Of a DNA stretch of 64,000 nucleotides, positions 33,210-47,700 are shown one piece after another. How positions within the stretch are numbered: the stretch's first letter is position 1; every line of letters begins with the position of its first letter. This DNA is from Macropodus opercularis (lineage: Eukaryota > Chordata > Actinopteri > Anabantiformes > Osphronemidae), in NCBI GenBank assembly GCA_030770545.1, contig CM061102.1, positions 12,392,501 to 12,456,500 on the forward strand, given 5' to 3'. The notes below the pieces were generated by a model. It did not search any database. It saw nothing but the letters and a program-made list of their open reading frames with translations, and had not been told where the DNA came from. The position numbers were made by a program, and so were the translations under genes.

Positions 33210-36200
33210 CTGTGGAGACAAATAAAATAAAAAAAATAATCATCAGTTGTGTTAATACAAGCATGACTGAACATCTGACCTTTGAGAGATCCCCCATTTA
33301 CTGTAGCGTGTTGCTGATTGTTGCTGTTCAACAACCCCAAACACACATCGAATATAAAACATGATACAAATTGTGTGTTTCGACTGACGCGCAAAGCGCA
33401 GACATGTAGAGACTAGACAACACACGCTGAAAGCCGCTACGTGACGTGAATATCTCTGGACAGGCTGAAGCGTTTCTGCATGAACAGAGCAGTACACTTA
33501 GTAAACACACACACAGGCTTCGCTTTGGATCTTTTGTACACATAGACATGTATTGCCAGTGACAGCACTAGCAGCAACTTCTGCTCTGTGAGTCAACGAC
33601 CCGGCCGCCCCTGGAGGCTGACTTCTCTCTAAAACTCTCTTATCTCCGGGACCAAGCATTAATTCAAGTTGCTGTGCCATGTATACAACATGATAGGAAA
33701 CGGCTCGGCTGGAAGACACGAAGCAGCTAGAAAGCGTTCTGGTACATCTTGACTGGTTGGATCGTATCAACCATAGACGCATTCACGACCTTGTTTCTTT
33801 CTTGTTTACTTGTGAAACGATGGTGTCGTTTTGTTGAATAAAAAGCCATCCAGTACTTTACAAGTGCTGCGTGCACTGGGCTGTGATTAAGACAAATAGT
33901 CCTGCTAAAGGCGGTGTAGAACATGAGGGATGCGAGGAAGACCTTCACGTGCTCATGAACCTCGCCTGCCCAGCCCTGCTCCTTTCCCTCCACAACGAGT
34001 GGCTCAATTTTTCACTCAGGAGCCAAAAGCACTTCATCGCTGTCACACATGGAGACAGCCTCATACTGACACTGGAGGGACAAGCATCCAGACATACATC
34101 TATAGCTCATCTCTTTGTATGAGCCACGCAGGCAGGCAGGAGGTTCTCTCCATCAGAGCTGGTTCTGATGGTTTGACTGGTTAATAGGGACGTGCTTGTT
34201 TTTAAAAGAGCTGCGAGCTGGTAAACGAGCCGTGGATCCGAGCGCGGTGCCGCAGCTCTCGGCTGACAGAACAGGTGGCAGGACAGCAGGAGGGATCATC
34301 GCTGAATCTATTATACAGTAAATCAGCACTTGATATTCCCTGACACTGATCTCTCTTCCACACACGCACAGCTGTGAGAAATTGTGGGTAGAAAAGCTCT
34401 CATCTATCAAATGAGACTTTCCAAAGACATGCAGGTAGAGGGGAGTCACAGACACTGTATGAGCTGGGAAGAAGGTTCGGGGGATGATTTATGGATATAA
34501 ATTATTCAAAAACTGCCACAAATTTCAATTCTTTTGAAACTATGCACCAAATCTAATTCAGGGTTATGTTTAATTCATAATTTTCAAGTGAGCTTCCTTA
34601 TTTTTATAACTGATTAAACATATTTTTTTTCATTTTTCAAGAGCAACCAAAAGATAAAAGGAACTCAATGTCTTTAAACCCAACCATCTTGAAATAACAT
34701 TTTTTCACTGTAACCATTTGAGAGTGAGTTGCATGCTTTACAAACACGTGTAAACATTAAATCTATTTTTCATTTTCCTGTGTATATTTTTATTACTATG
34801 TCAGAGCCGAAACAGGAGGTTTTCTCTTCATGCGTCTTGTCTTTCAATTTCTTTATGTTGGTCCAGAAGCCCAGTGGCCGTGAAGGCCTGAGACCAAGGG
34901 CGGAGGCCCACAGTTATTTCCATTACACTGCACATAAAGCTTTGGCCTCTGGTGATAACAAAGCAATTATTTTCACTGATCTCAACGCAAGAAGCTGCTT
35001 GAAATTCAGCTGTAATAAGCTGAAAGGAAATAAAGATATCATCTGACAATCTGTGTAGGGACCCTCCCGTTACAAACCAATTGACATGAGAGATTTCCAA
35101 CAATACCAAAAGCTGCAGGCCAAGCGCCAGCCTGCGTTAAACCAAGCTGTAAGTATCCAGCCATCTCATTATGCTAATGCATCATTCCACAGTCGAGCCT
35201 TTAGATCCAATGAAAGCAGGAAGGTGTGTTCAAAAACCCGTCCTCTTTCAAGTTAAAACAACGACATTGTTTAATTGTGAAATGGAAAAGCCGGCGCATA
35301 AAAGGTGACGTGTCAGTGAGCCGATAAGAGGAGCGGAGCACGCAGTCAATTGTTGTGCGAGTCCTCTACAGGGGCTGAAGGTTATCTGCAGCTACTGTAT
35401 TAACCGTGGCACCCGCCTGCTTTGTTACACTGCGAAGGCGTGTAAGACTGTCACGCCCCAACAAACTCTATTTGGAACGTGTCATTATGCTAAGTGAAGA
35501 CGTTTCACCATCGGTTACTTCCAATCGCAAAGAGATAATATGCTCTCACATTCAACGCTCTATTGTTGCCATTAGATATGAAACAGCCATCAGCTCGTGG
35601 ATCCAGTAAAAGAAGACGCTTGCTGCTGTCTGGCATGTATGATGTCAGCATGCTGCGATGCTGCAACCCTTGGATACAGCCAGTCATAACGGTCGTCGTG
35701 TGGATAGTCTACTTAATTTCCATGCGCTGGTCATGATGTCTCAATTACCCGGTTGCTGGTAGCCCACACCGGCTCCTCTGCAGCATCCAGCAGCTGGATC
35801 ACACCCTCGATTGAGAAGAATATCATTCTCTGTGGCCGCACACTGAAAAAGTCTCATTAGCAATTTGATGTTGCATTAGGCTAATGACACATTAGAGAGG
35901 GGCCATCTGGACTTAAGCCACTGTGTGATTATAGTGATTTGCATGAAGCCTTTTATGTAAATATATCATTATGATAGAGTAAATGACATTTATGTCATAC
36001 TGTGCTGCTGCTACATGTATGTAGCATCTATAGCCTGGGTCCTACAGGGTCAGGTTGCTGTTACCATGAAATTTGCTCATGTAAGCTCAGGAATCAGTGA
36101 AGTGGAAGAAATTAAGTCAGAAATCAGGTCAAACACTTCCTATTTTAAAATGACATGATCCACTTAAAAATGGATCAGTTTAAAAATGGATCACGTCATT

Positions 36201-38702
36201 GGATCAAAAAACCATATTGACCATGGCTAAGTTCCCAGCTTGACATTTGTGGTGCAATTGATACGTACAGTAATAGCTACAGTATGTTACTAGATCATAA
36301 AGACTATTATTCTGACGACAAAAAAGGTGTAGAAGTTGATGTAGAAACATTGGCGTATTAATTAATGCTAAATATGACAAAGTGCAACGAAAACAGGCTT
36401 AGAGCAAGAATCATGCCACACACGAAGCATGTTTGTTTAGTTCAATGCCATCCAGCTGGAGAATTGATACGTCCAGCTGGTGCCAAACTCCTGATACGAG
36501 CAGACAGAAACCCACTTGTTTCTGGAGGAACACTTTACTACTGCTTCGGCCACCTGATAAAACATCAGGACAAGGTTTCACTGTAACAGCGAGAGCATGT
36601 TGCATTTAGCCTAAATTACAGGACATGTGTGCGACCATCTGTGCTTTTAATCTGCATGGTACTGTGTGTACGACTGGGACTACGTCTATCGATTCAGCGT
36701 GTGATTAGTTTAATTCTAAATAATGTTTGCAGCCATAAATGAATTTAAATGAGCGTTTCATCGGTAGTGGTTGACTACAGCCTGCACTCAACTGTAAGCA
36801 GGAAAATCCACCCAGCACTGAACAATGAATCATCAATAACACTGACAGAACATCAATAACAATGTTAAAAAACGTCTCCCAAGTACTGCAACAATCCAGC
36901 TGCACTGCAGGAAGAGCTTTATATCCACGCTGTTATATCGCCTTCGTCTTATTCATATTGCGCCATTAAATCTACTGAGTGGTTAATGGTGCTGACTGAG
37001 CAAGTAGAATTAAAAAGATGCTGCATCTTTTTTTAAATCCTGGGCTTGTTTATGTGGGTCCTGTTTCACCTCTCGTGCCCCTGAGACAAAGCAGAAAGCA
37101 TGAGGCTATTTCATAGCTGAGGATCGACCCTCCAGCCCTCTGTCCCTTTTACATACTGCTGCACGCTAGTCCCCTCTGTTGTGCACGAAAGCTCCGATGA
37201 TTGGATCTCCCTCCGCGGTGTCCGCACCCCTTCCGTAATTGCAGAGTGGCAGTAACAGGGGGCCTGACCTTAACTGAGGCTGGCAGAGAGAAGCCATAAA
37301 AGCCTTCTGGGTGGCTGGTGCTCGAAATTCCATAAAACAGAGAGATGCTCTGAATCGATTTCTGCATATGTTCTGTTTGCACGTGTCCTTGTGCTGTATC
37401 TCAACAACTAGTGTTCCACCTCTCTCTTTGCCATCTATCTACTGCTTTCCATCACACCCTCTTCACCAAAATAATCTGGCCTTTTGGCTGGAAGCCTGTG
37501 TTTTGTTTTTCTGCACTTTGGCACCCGGTGGAACGCGTCTAACTCTCCCAAGGTCACCTGTCTTCATTCCAGGCACGTTGGATCGCTGTTGGCTGCTGGG
37601 AAACAAGCAACCTCAACTTTTTTTTTTATCCGTTTTTATTTATTTATTTATTTTTTAAATCACACTTGGATGGAAGGTGCATACAAAACGAGCAGTAGAG
37701 GCCTGATGAATAATGAGTATTTTCTGTTCACCGCTGTTCACTCAAGCTGGGCCCGTTTGACGCGTCACAATAAAACCAGACTAAATAATTCAAGAGTTGA
37801 TCGTCTTCATGTATCGTCATTCACAAACTGCTGCCCTGATTTGCTGAATTCAGAGCCCACTACTAAGCTGACTAGAGATGTGATGTGAGAGTGAGAGCGT
37901 TTCTTCTCCTGGTGCCTTGGGACTGTAGTTGTGAGAGATTTCTGCTCCGTGTTGGAGAAACACGGGAATGAGTGCAGGAGCCTGGCTGCTGTTTCCAGTG
38001 ACAGCATTTACAAACTACACACACAACATCACAGTGTCATCATCAACATGCTCTGAACTAAAAAGTGTGTTTAATTGAGGGGGCGGCTGAACATTTTTGG
38101 CCTTCGGTGGTGCAACGTCCTTGGCGACCTCCGAGACAGCGTGTGCCGGAAATAAACCACCCACCCCAGTCCCGTTTTCAACACCGAGAGACTTGTGCGT
38201 GTCACCTCGGAGGGAGACAGACATGCTGTCTACGAGGTGACACCCTGGAACACACTTCAGCTGTGGGCTGACGAACTCGACTTCAGAGCAGGGCTTTGAA
38301 TAAGGCGCCACGCTTTGCTCCTCAGGGATCAAACAACTTTTCTTTTCTACTTTTTTAGTTTCATCTCTCCTCAACTCTTCTCTACATTCAAGCTGCGAAT
38401 AACTCATTAACTCCACTGTGCTGCCATGTGCAGTGTCTCCGGGGAGAAATGATTAACACAGGACTGCTTCTGATGTGATTAGAGGGGTCACTGGCAGGGG
38501 AGTGACGGGCTGAGGTCTGTGCGCCTGAGTCAACATGGCTTCCTCAGTGCAAACACAGAGCTGAGCTATAAGGTCTCATAGAGTCAAAGTGGTCATGTAG
38601 GATTATTGAATCATCTCTAATCATCTCTCTGACCTCTGTCCGTGCAACTGAAGGTGATACTGAAAACAAAATATCTAAATAACAAAAAAACAATGGAAAC
38701 AA

Positions 38703-38774
38703 AGTAATCACAAGTTAAATAACAGCAATAATCACAAGTTAAATAACAGCAATAATCACAAGTTAAATAAGAGC
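38703..38774. repeat. 24-bp tandem repeat, 3 copies
   Basis: Unit AATAATCACAAGTTAAATAA plus CAGC, period 24, with one substitution (GAGC) in the last copy; intronic. Confidence 0.9.
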
Positions 38775-41700
38775 ATGGTCTGGTAGCAATGAATATATCT
38801 AGTTAATTAGAGGCCCAGACACCAAGAGCTTAAGTTAATAACCTGTAAACAGGTAGTTTCTGTTTAATGACTATACATTCTCTCTAGTAAAGTACAGTCT
38901 CAGAGTCACATGAATAAGGACCTTAAATGCATGAAAGGACAAAAAATAATGCTTTTCATGGTAGAATGCGCATCGATGGATCAGCTTCTATTACTGCATG
39001 TGTCTTTGCTTACTCAGCAGATACTGGACAAGTGAAGCTGAGCCGTTTTCCAGAGCCTTTCTCTGACACTTCAGAGAGCAGCAGAACTGGACGGTGGAGC
39101 TTTTTCTTCTGTTTAAGGCTGGAGATAAGGGTAATTTTCTCATGCTGGGGTTGTCAGAGAAGGATTAGCCTCCACCATGCGCCCTCTGTCCAAACCCATC
39201 ATCTATTGATCGAATGTCCAGCAGACATGCTAGGTCTGAATCAGCACGTGACCATAGCAGCTGATGTATCCTCAAGATTCCAGCTCAACATCTCAATAAT
39301 CATCATGCTAATTTTCAGATATTTCCCTCCGTCCTCTGAACTGAAACGGTGGCTGAACTCGTGACTTCACAGAACCCATCAGCAGAAGCACTCATCCATT
39401 AATATGTCCATGACGTTTTCATCGTCCCGTATGATAATGATCCAAACGAACGACTGGCTAGACGGAGCTGGAAAAGGTCCAGACTAGGTTTCTAAAAGAG
39501 GCCAGAACGGCAGAATGCTTGGAAGTTGCTTGACACAGTCTGCTTCAAAGAAATGTGTAATTTAAAAAGTTCGACGGCCGAGTGCAGAGCGGGTCACTGA
39601 CAAGTCACCGATGTTACAGTGGTTTTTCAGAGAAGAGGTTTTTCAAACGTCAAGAAGCACAAATTCTCCTGCAGCCTGAAATAAAACGTGTACTGCTTGA
39701 GATGGTCCACGTTGTTTTACATTTACTCTGACTTGCTGCTACGCCACAGTATCTGCAATGTCCACTGAATATAAATCTGCTTTTGAAATAACAGAAACAA
39801 CGGTGATCCTTATAACTGGAAACCTGCCATGTTCTTGCCTCAGGGGGGATTAGGTGTTTATTCATTCTGTGTACTGTGTGTATAAAGTCAGTTATGTGTC
39901 ACCAGGTCATGACCGAGTCTCATCCACATGGTTATTTCACTTATAAACACAGATTTGCTGGTAGTGAAGTATTCTCACATCATTCCACTGAGCTTCACTA
40001 ATTTCTCGTGTTTTAGGCTTTGAAGACATCGGGAGACATGGTCTCGACACGGATGGACTCTCATCCACCAGGCGGCTGCGTATGGGTGATTGAGCGAGTC
40101 AAGGAGAGAAGTAGCTGAATAGAGTCTGTGCCTGCAGCAATCTGAAGCCAATCTCCAGACTGAAGCAGCACAGAAATGAGGACGTCCTCCTTTCCACCCG
40201 CCTGCGCTGCTGCTCTTTAATTGACACCGCGCTCTGGAGCACAGAGCGATCAGCTCGCTGATACAAAGTGATGCCTGTCAGTGAGCGGCACACGTTTGTT
40301 AACTTGCCTCGACTGCTCAGACCCCCCTCTAAGACTTGTACGAAAGCACTTCCATTTATTCCAGAGCAGCAGCTGCTTTCATCCCACATAACAACCTCCT
40401 CCTGCCAATGACAGCAAAACAACCACGATAACAACATTTCAAAAACTTTCAGACGCTGCCCTTTTTGATTTCTCGCTGGAATAAAACTTGAATAAAAGTT
40501 TCTGATGTTTTGCATTTATATTGCTGATTATATGTCTAAGTTTGCTGTCGACATTTTTCCAGAATTGCAGTTGCTGGCATCACAGCTACATGTACTACAC
40601 GCTACATGTCTCTTGTCCGTTAGCTACCAAATGATTATAAGTGGTTACGGTTCATTCCCAGCGACCAGCAATTGCCAAATAAGGTTTGTCAAATTAAGCC
40701 ATCACACATCAGCATCAGTTACTATTATTATTATTTTTTTATCAGCTATATTTGAAAAATGACTTTACTAGTCCGTAGTTTGTTAAGAGAAGAGAGACCC
40801 CCCACAAACTCAACCCAAAAGCAAGGACACATAGGAAGCGACGGCGCTAAAAAGAAACCCAGCTGTGTTTATTGGCTGTGCTTCTCTGCCGCTTCCACAT
40901 CTAACAGCTGGGTTGTAAAAGGACACTCCAAGCTGGTTTATAGACTCTCACAGCCATTTTATTTTCAATCACGCCTGTTTAGATTAAACACTTCTTACAC
41001 ACAGGTTTCTTAGATTGTAGTAAAATGTGATCCTCTATAAACTGTGGTGAATGTTCGCTGCAATTATGCTGCATTTACTGACGCGGTGAAATACTCAGGC
41101 AGCGGTTCGTCCACTCAGTCGTCCTGTATGACTGCTTTTGTTCCCTTGATTCTAACATATCATTTAGTTTCAAGTGGTCTGCCAAGTAACACAAGTGAAG
41201 CAATTCCGTCATTTAAATGGGTCGCATCCCATTATTGAAACCGAAAGAGACGATTTGCAGCTTGTTTACGGCCACTGCTATTAAACATCCATAGCAACTG
41301 CTTCTAAATAACAAAACTCAGAGGGTGAAGCCACTGATCTGTGTAACAGCATGTTTAAAATATGCAAAATACAAATTTTAAACCTATTTTAATGCATGTT
41401 AGGGCAACTCAACTCACAATGTCACAGAATGAATGTGTTGATAATGACTTTTGACCTGATGGTCACGGTTATTAGATTTAATCCAGGTAGAGATTTAAAT
41501 TTCATCTATCCATCAAACCTTCTCAGAACCAAAACCTTTTGACATCACAGCCTGGATCACAGAGGTGACATTGCTCTCCATAGCGTTGCATTGTTGCCAA
41601 GGTTATAAATCCGGACCTTGGTCATGTGTATTGTTTTTCTACGGCTGAGGGTAAATCCATATTCATTCATTACTAAAGCTTTTAAACAGAAGCAAAACAC

Positions 41701-44700
41701 TGAGATCAGGGCCCCTGTTTCTTTATGCTCCCAGCTGACGGGAGACACGTCCAGTTCCAAGAATGTAATACTTGCTTCTGCTGCTGGAGAACATATGACT
41801 CCCATGGAGCAGAGCCAACAATGGATTTTAGTCCTTATTAAATCTGGTGCATTCTTATTTATAGCTACAGCCTTATGTGGCATGTCCATACAGTATGTAC
41901 CGCTGCCTCCTGCACCCACTAATTAGACGGTTATCTTGGCCCTCTGACATGTTTACAAGATTTAATAATATCAAGTTTTTTGTCTTCCCTAGCGTGCTGC
42001 TATACGAATATGAAGAGCATAAGATAATAATCACAATATACAGGAATAGATGCAATTTGGCTGCTATTTCCAGGCTGGTACATTGTGCACATAAGACCAA
42101 TTACAGCAAAGTACAGCTAAATATTGATAAGTGGTAAGGTACAAAAATATATTATGAGCATATTCAAGCCAGAAGTGACGTGTGGGCTTCACTAAGCTAC
42201 AGTTAACTCCGCTTTACAAATGTTGTACTGTACATGATTACAAAGAGCTTTGTGGGCATATTATACACACACACACAGGGTTGATTTAACAAAATATACA
42301 GTATATTACAATATGCTGGGAAAATGTTACATTTGACAGTTTGTCAGTTTGGATTTGATTTGTGTGGCCTTCCAGCTGTGGTGCAGCGTCTGCTCTGGTG
42401 TCTTATGTAAACGGCGACATAGCTGCGGTGAGGTGAAAGTAGGCAAGTCACAGCCCTGGCATTTGAAACCTTCTGAACAAGTACAGTACCACCGATTTAT
42501 AAATGGAAACACAATAATGATACAAAATTCATACATTTATAATAAAAAAAACCCACAGCAACACTGACCACTGACCACATTTAGTCAATAATCAAAACTA
42601 AACTATGATAATATAAAATAGTAAACAGCTGCTGTTTTATACAGTAGAGGCAGCTTAGTTTTGAAAGCGTCCCGATGTCAGGCTGTGCGATTATGTAACC
42701 ACAAAAGGCTGTGATTTGATTAAAAATGATGCACCTGTAGTTTGCAGGAACAACTAAGCTGTTCTCATAAGGCCGCCTGAGCTGAGCTGCCTATGAAGAC
42801 AACATTGAGCTTTCGGACACGACCAGAGCAGAGGGAGCCATTACACTTATCTGCTGACTCTATTCATATTACTGAAGGTTTTAAGCACAGCCTGTGTGTG
42901 TACTGTAAGTATTATCCACTTTGTGGTGCTTTTCTGTTGCTTCAAAATGTAATTGCTGCACTGGTAGCTGTAGAGATAAAATAAGGATTGTTAGTATATA
43001 TTGTTTGCAAAGGACTACAATAAAAAAAAATAGATAATGTTTGTCTTTGGAAAAGTTGCCCTAAAAAGTCTTTGCCTGAGGGAAGATATAGTTTTAGGAA
43101 GAAACTATTTTGCTGTTTTAAAGCAGTACAGTATCTAGTAAATGTAAGAGAGGATGTAGAATTTTTATTTTCTATAATGATCTTTTATCTAATAATAACA
43201 ATGCATCTGTCAAGTTGAATTCAACTTCCAAATCAGCTTCTATCAAGATGGATTTAATCCCTGCAATCCAGTAATTATTGTAATGCCGTTCATTTCATTT
43301 CAGGCACACACTGATGCCCTGATGGCTGCTGCTGCTGTTCTGCTGTGAATCAGACGTCATAAGATGCCAGAGCTACTGGCTCTTCCTCTTAGTCATGGCA
43401 TTCACGGCTCCCAGCCCAGGGCTCTCCGGCCACGCACCCGCATGCAAATGGGAGGTTTGTCTTCCCCAACTCTGACGTTAAAAAACAAAGCACACATCCT
43501 CTTCAGTCTTTTCTAACTCACTTCAGAAAACATGATTTACTGCTTGTTGCCGTAGGAACTGTATTGACGGAAGAAGGCAGTGTAGCTTATATGCGGGATG
43601 CTCAGCAAGGGTGAGGCTGCAACGTCAGCCGAACATCTGGAACTAGCACCAACTAGCTACGATAGAAAGTAGAAAATAGTCCCCGTAACTAACAAGCTGA
43701 ACCTGCCTTTTTCCTCGTAATTAGACATAAAAGCCGGAGAGAGAGGTGAGATGAAGAACAGCAATGACAACGGACAGTGCAACAATAAGCTAATTAGGAC
43801 GAGACCTACTGTATATGATTCATTAGGCAGAGCTCCTTGATCAGCAAGTGGAGCTCTAATGTTTCCCTTTGCCCACCTAGAAAAGCCTGTTTGCCAGTTT
43901 TAGCTCTTTAACTGCACATTACATTTATTTATTTATTTTCTGCCCTGCCCCATGCAGACCATAATGAAATGACTCATTTCTAGAAAGCGCAGAGGCGTCC
44001 TTTCCTAAAGCAGCTCAGGTGAGTTACCGTACAGTGGCAGGCTGTCGTCTCAGCGCGTCTCCAAGGCAACCCTGACATTCTGTTTTAAATGAATTTGGAC
44101 AGCAGTGCCTTTACGATTCGAGCACACAGTGGAGGCTTCTTCAATCTCCAGGTGAAGGAATGACACAGGGCAAAATGTCAGTCTATTTAAAAAGCTTCTG
44201 CAACGTGAGCCTCTTAAATTATTTAGTCATTCATGTGGCTGCTTTATGATGCTGGTAACATGCTTTTGCAGTACTGTACCTGTGATTATGCTTAGAAATC
44301 CATCAGTGTGAATAGCTGGGGTCTGCAACCTGTCCTCTTCAAATCCCTGGATATGACCAGCTCCACCTTGTAGCACTAAGGCTTCTATTTCACAGATGAC
44401 TGCTTGTGGATGTAAACATCTATAAGAATAAACAGGGTTATCATGCGCGTGCCAGCTCCAATTAGAGCCGTACAGAAGCTAGTGTATCCGCCGGCCCTGC
44501 CGCTGTTGGCTTCCACCGCACTAATAGACCACACATGGATGTGAGACAGTGTCACTGGTGGAGGCTTGTCAGAGGGATGATATGCGCTGCCTGTCCTACG
44601 CTGCCCTTCTCCCCACCGACATAACACAAACCCACACTCGCCTGCTACATCCGTCGTGTGAACATCTATTTCCACCCCGCGCTGCAGAGACGAGGGATGG

Positions 44701-47700
44701 GATGCAATACGGGATGCGCACGCACCGGGGCCGCGCCGGCAAACTGCTGACAGATCAGGAACGCTGTTTGACGCAGCACCGCAGGAGACGGATTGTGGAA
44801 GGTTTTGTCATTTTTTCCCCAATGTTTTGAGAACTTGGCTGGCGAGCTCCACACAAACACCCACAGGTCCTCTGTTTGTCTTGATAAGGAGACGTTCTCT
44901 TCCTATCGAGGAGACATACGGTGATTACCTAGCGCTAGAGGATAGCTTTAACTGAATCAAGGTCAACCTGCCAAAAGCCCCGTTTTGACAGGATTTATCA
45001 GTAATGACTCCCACTAAAAATGAAATGTTTAAAATAGGACGTGGAGACAAACACAGCGAGGTGCAGTTGAGGACAAAATCATTCTGACCACGATACTGAC
45101 AAAAAGAGGAACCGGTAGAAAGCTGAGACGGACACTAAGTGAGAATGTCAAATAGGAGGGTGTGTAAATGAGAAATTGATCAAAAGGGGCTGAGACAACA
45201 GACGCAAAGCCCATCTTAACGTTGTGATAACAAAATAGAGAAAAGCACAAGAGAGATGCAGACAAGGACACCCTGACAGATACGCCTCCGACAGCGATGA
45301 CGGGCATCTGCCATCAGCTCCTCACAAACAACACCGCCTCTCCAAGTTGGCCAAAATTGATGTTACCAGCTTGTCAAGGTGAGATCGGTCACTCCTGCTC
45401 TTTCCGCTGCGTTGCTCTCACCTGACTCACCCGTACTTTTACATCTCAATGTAAGGACAGAAAGGAGTACGTGTGTCGGGGCAACAGAGAGGAACACGTT
45501 CCAGCTTTAACACAGGCTCCACTGCACTGCCCCCAGAGAAGACGCATACATGCAAACATGAATTCAGTAATGCCTTAAATATCTCAGAAGGGCTGGGAAG
45601 CTTTTTGAGGGACTGAAGCCACGTTTGGGGGATAATCGGTGTTGAAATGTGTTTACATGCCGCGGGAAGGAGCTGATTTTGAGTGAAATTCTAAAAAAAA
45701 GCAAAGGTTTCTAATCTGCAAACTGGGAGCAGGATTAAGGCACCTTTCAGAGGAGCCATCCTGCTATAATCCACAGCCTCTCTACAAACAACAGCGTGTA
45801 TATTCAGACACGGACTGGAATGCGAAAGCAGTCAAGCCTTTGGTGAGGGGCACAGGAAGTGAACAAGTCTTAAGTTATTTCAAGTTATTTACATACAGAC
45901 GAAAGATAAGCTTTTCAAAATTCAATTTTAATGTAAGTGACTGGTTAAGCCAGAATCTAAAAGCTTTATACGCTTCAAAGCAACATGGAGTAAACCCAAC
46001 AGAGAGGAGCCCCTGCCCTACTTGCAGCACCACTATCTGGAAGTGGACCTGCCCTGTCTGCTCTCCTCTGCAGAGACAGACTGAGCAGCTGGCTCTCGCG
46101 GGAGCCGAGGACAGCAGCAGATACAGCTTGTCAGCACCAGGCAGCGAGGTCTAGAGAAGCCAGCAGGCTGAGGCTTGGCTGGGGAGTGGAGGGGAGGGCC
46201 GGGGCACTTTGAAAGCACTTGTAAAGGTCATGCGAGTTGGCTGCTGTTCTGCCACCAGGCTACAACTTGGCGCCTCAAAGGTTAGACGCCGCCCCCAGTC
46301 GCACCGGAGGTGATGAATGCAAGAAATGTCACTAAGACCAATGCGGCTCCAGGCAAAGTCGATACGGACGCAGCAGCAGCTAGATGGAAAGCTTGAGACC
46401 TTTGTTATGAAGCCATTACAGGCAAGATGGAGGCTAAAGGCCAAGGTAGAATAAAATCAACAGATACAGGGCTTCATCATTGTTTATATGCCAGCCTGTT
46501 TGGCTACGCTGGTAAAAAAAAAATATCTTATGAAGCGTCTAGATGAGCTCAGTGGGTCTCACCTTTGCCCTCCGCTGGATGACAGAGTGACTGGACTTTA
46601 CCAGGAGCAGAACAAAACAGCTAACCATTTACAATAACACCCCCTCAGATTCAGCCTCTGGTTCGCGTATGGGCAGCGGCCACGATGGCTTATTAGTCCC
46701 CTGGGAGGCAGGGGACAGAGGATGAGCACGTGCAGGCTGGCTGTAAAACCCTCTGTCCAGGCGCTGCTTCTATGTGTGGGCCTCCTGCCCCCACCCACTC
46801 CACCAAAGCCATCTGTTTCCTGGCCAGCTCTCTGGCTTAAGTCTCTGCTGAGCCCTGGTCTCTGGTAGGACACATCCATAGAGGCAAAAGGAAGGAAGGC
46901 AGGCATGTGAAAACTGGCCTTAATGGCCGTGGATACTGTCATTGAGCTTCTAAAAAGGGGACAATGACACAATTTAGAGACTTAAATACACAAACACATC
47001 GACGCAGACCCCAAAACACAAGAGAAGTAATACAGCCCACGGTCTAATGCAGTGAATATTGTTCAGGACAGCATATCGGAGACAGCAAACTAAACAGCAC
47101 AGGAGGAGCAACACATCACGTCTGCTTGTCTCCAATTATCAGCCTGCCCTGTCTGTGGGAAGTCAAGACGGCTTCATCCCAGCAACCTGCCTCCTTTTAT
47201 TTTGTCAAACTAAGGAGCCTATAGATCAGGTGAGGAGTCAATCCACCCTGGAGGATAAATCAGAGTCCTCCTGCCTCAGACCTAACATTTCTACTTAACA
47301 GGCGCTAAGTCCAGTTGTCATGACACTACTTGCGGCTGTATCGACCCACAGTAAGAGAAATTTGGATTTTGATAAAATTATTTTGCTTGGATCATGCAAT
47401 TATTTAAGTGAATTAAATTATAATGTTATCATTTTTGATTTATTGTGTTTAATGTCGTGTGAGCCGTGACTGCAGTTTTTTTCTTAATCCAAACCATTCT
47501 CCCACTCCTCACACGTATCCTGGGGTCCCGGATCTGATTCATTTGCTCCGGATCTGAAGCGAACTCGCTCCAGCTCCTCTCATCTCAACTCAGGACTTTC
47601 CCGCTACACATTTCAGTAAATTATTGTGTGCACTTCTGGGAAAGACCTGACAAGCAAACGGCTGGTTGTTTCATTGGTGCTTGCTTTAATGAGGCTGTCA

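Noticed and set aside
39405..39500. Tc1/mariner transposase remnant (GATAATGATCCAAAC resembles the DNDP region)
   Set aside because: Only a short match; no terminal inverted repeats or further transposase similarity nearby.
46128..46151. REST/NRSF-like element (TCAGCACCAGGCAGCG) in srrm3 intron 1
   Set aside because: The two half-sites are 2 bp closer than the canonical spacing; known variant REST sites have wider, not narrower, gaps.
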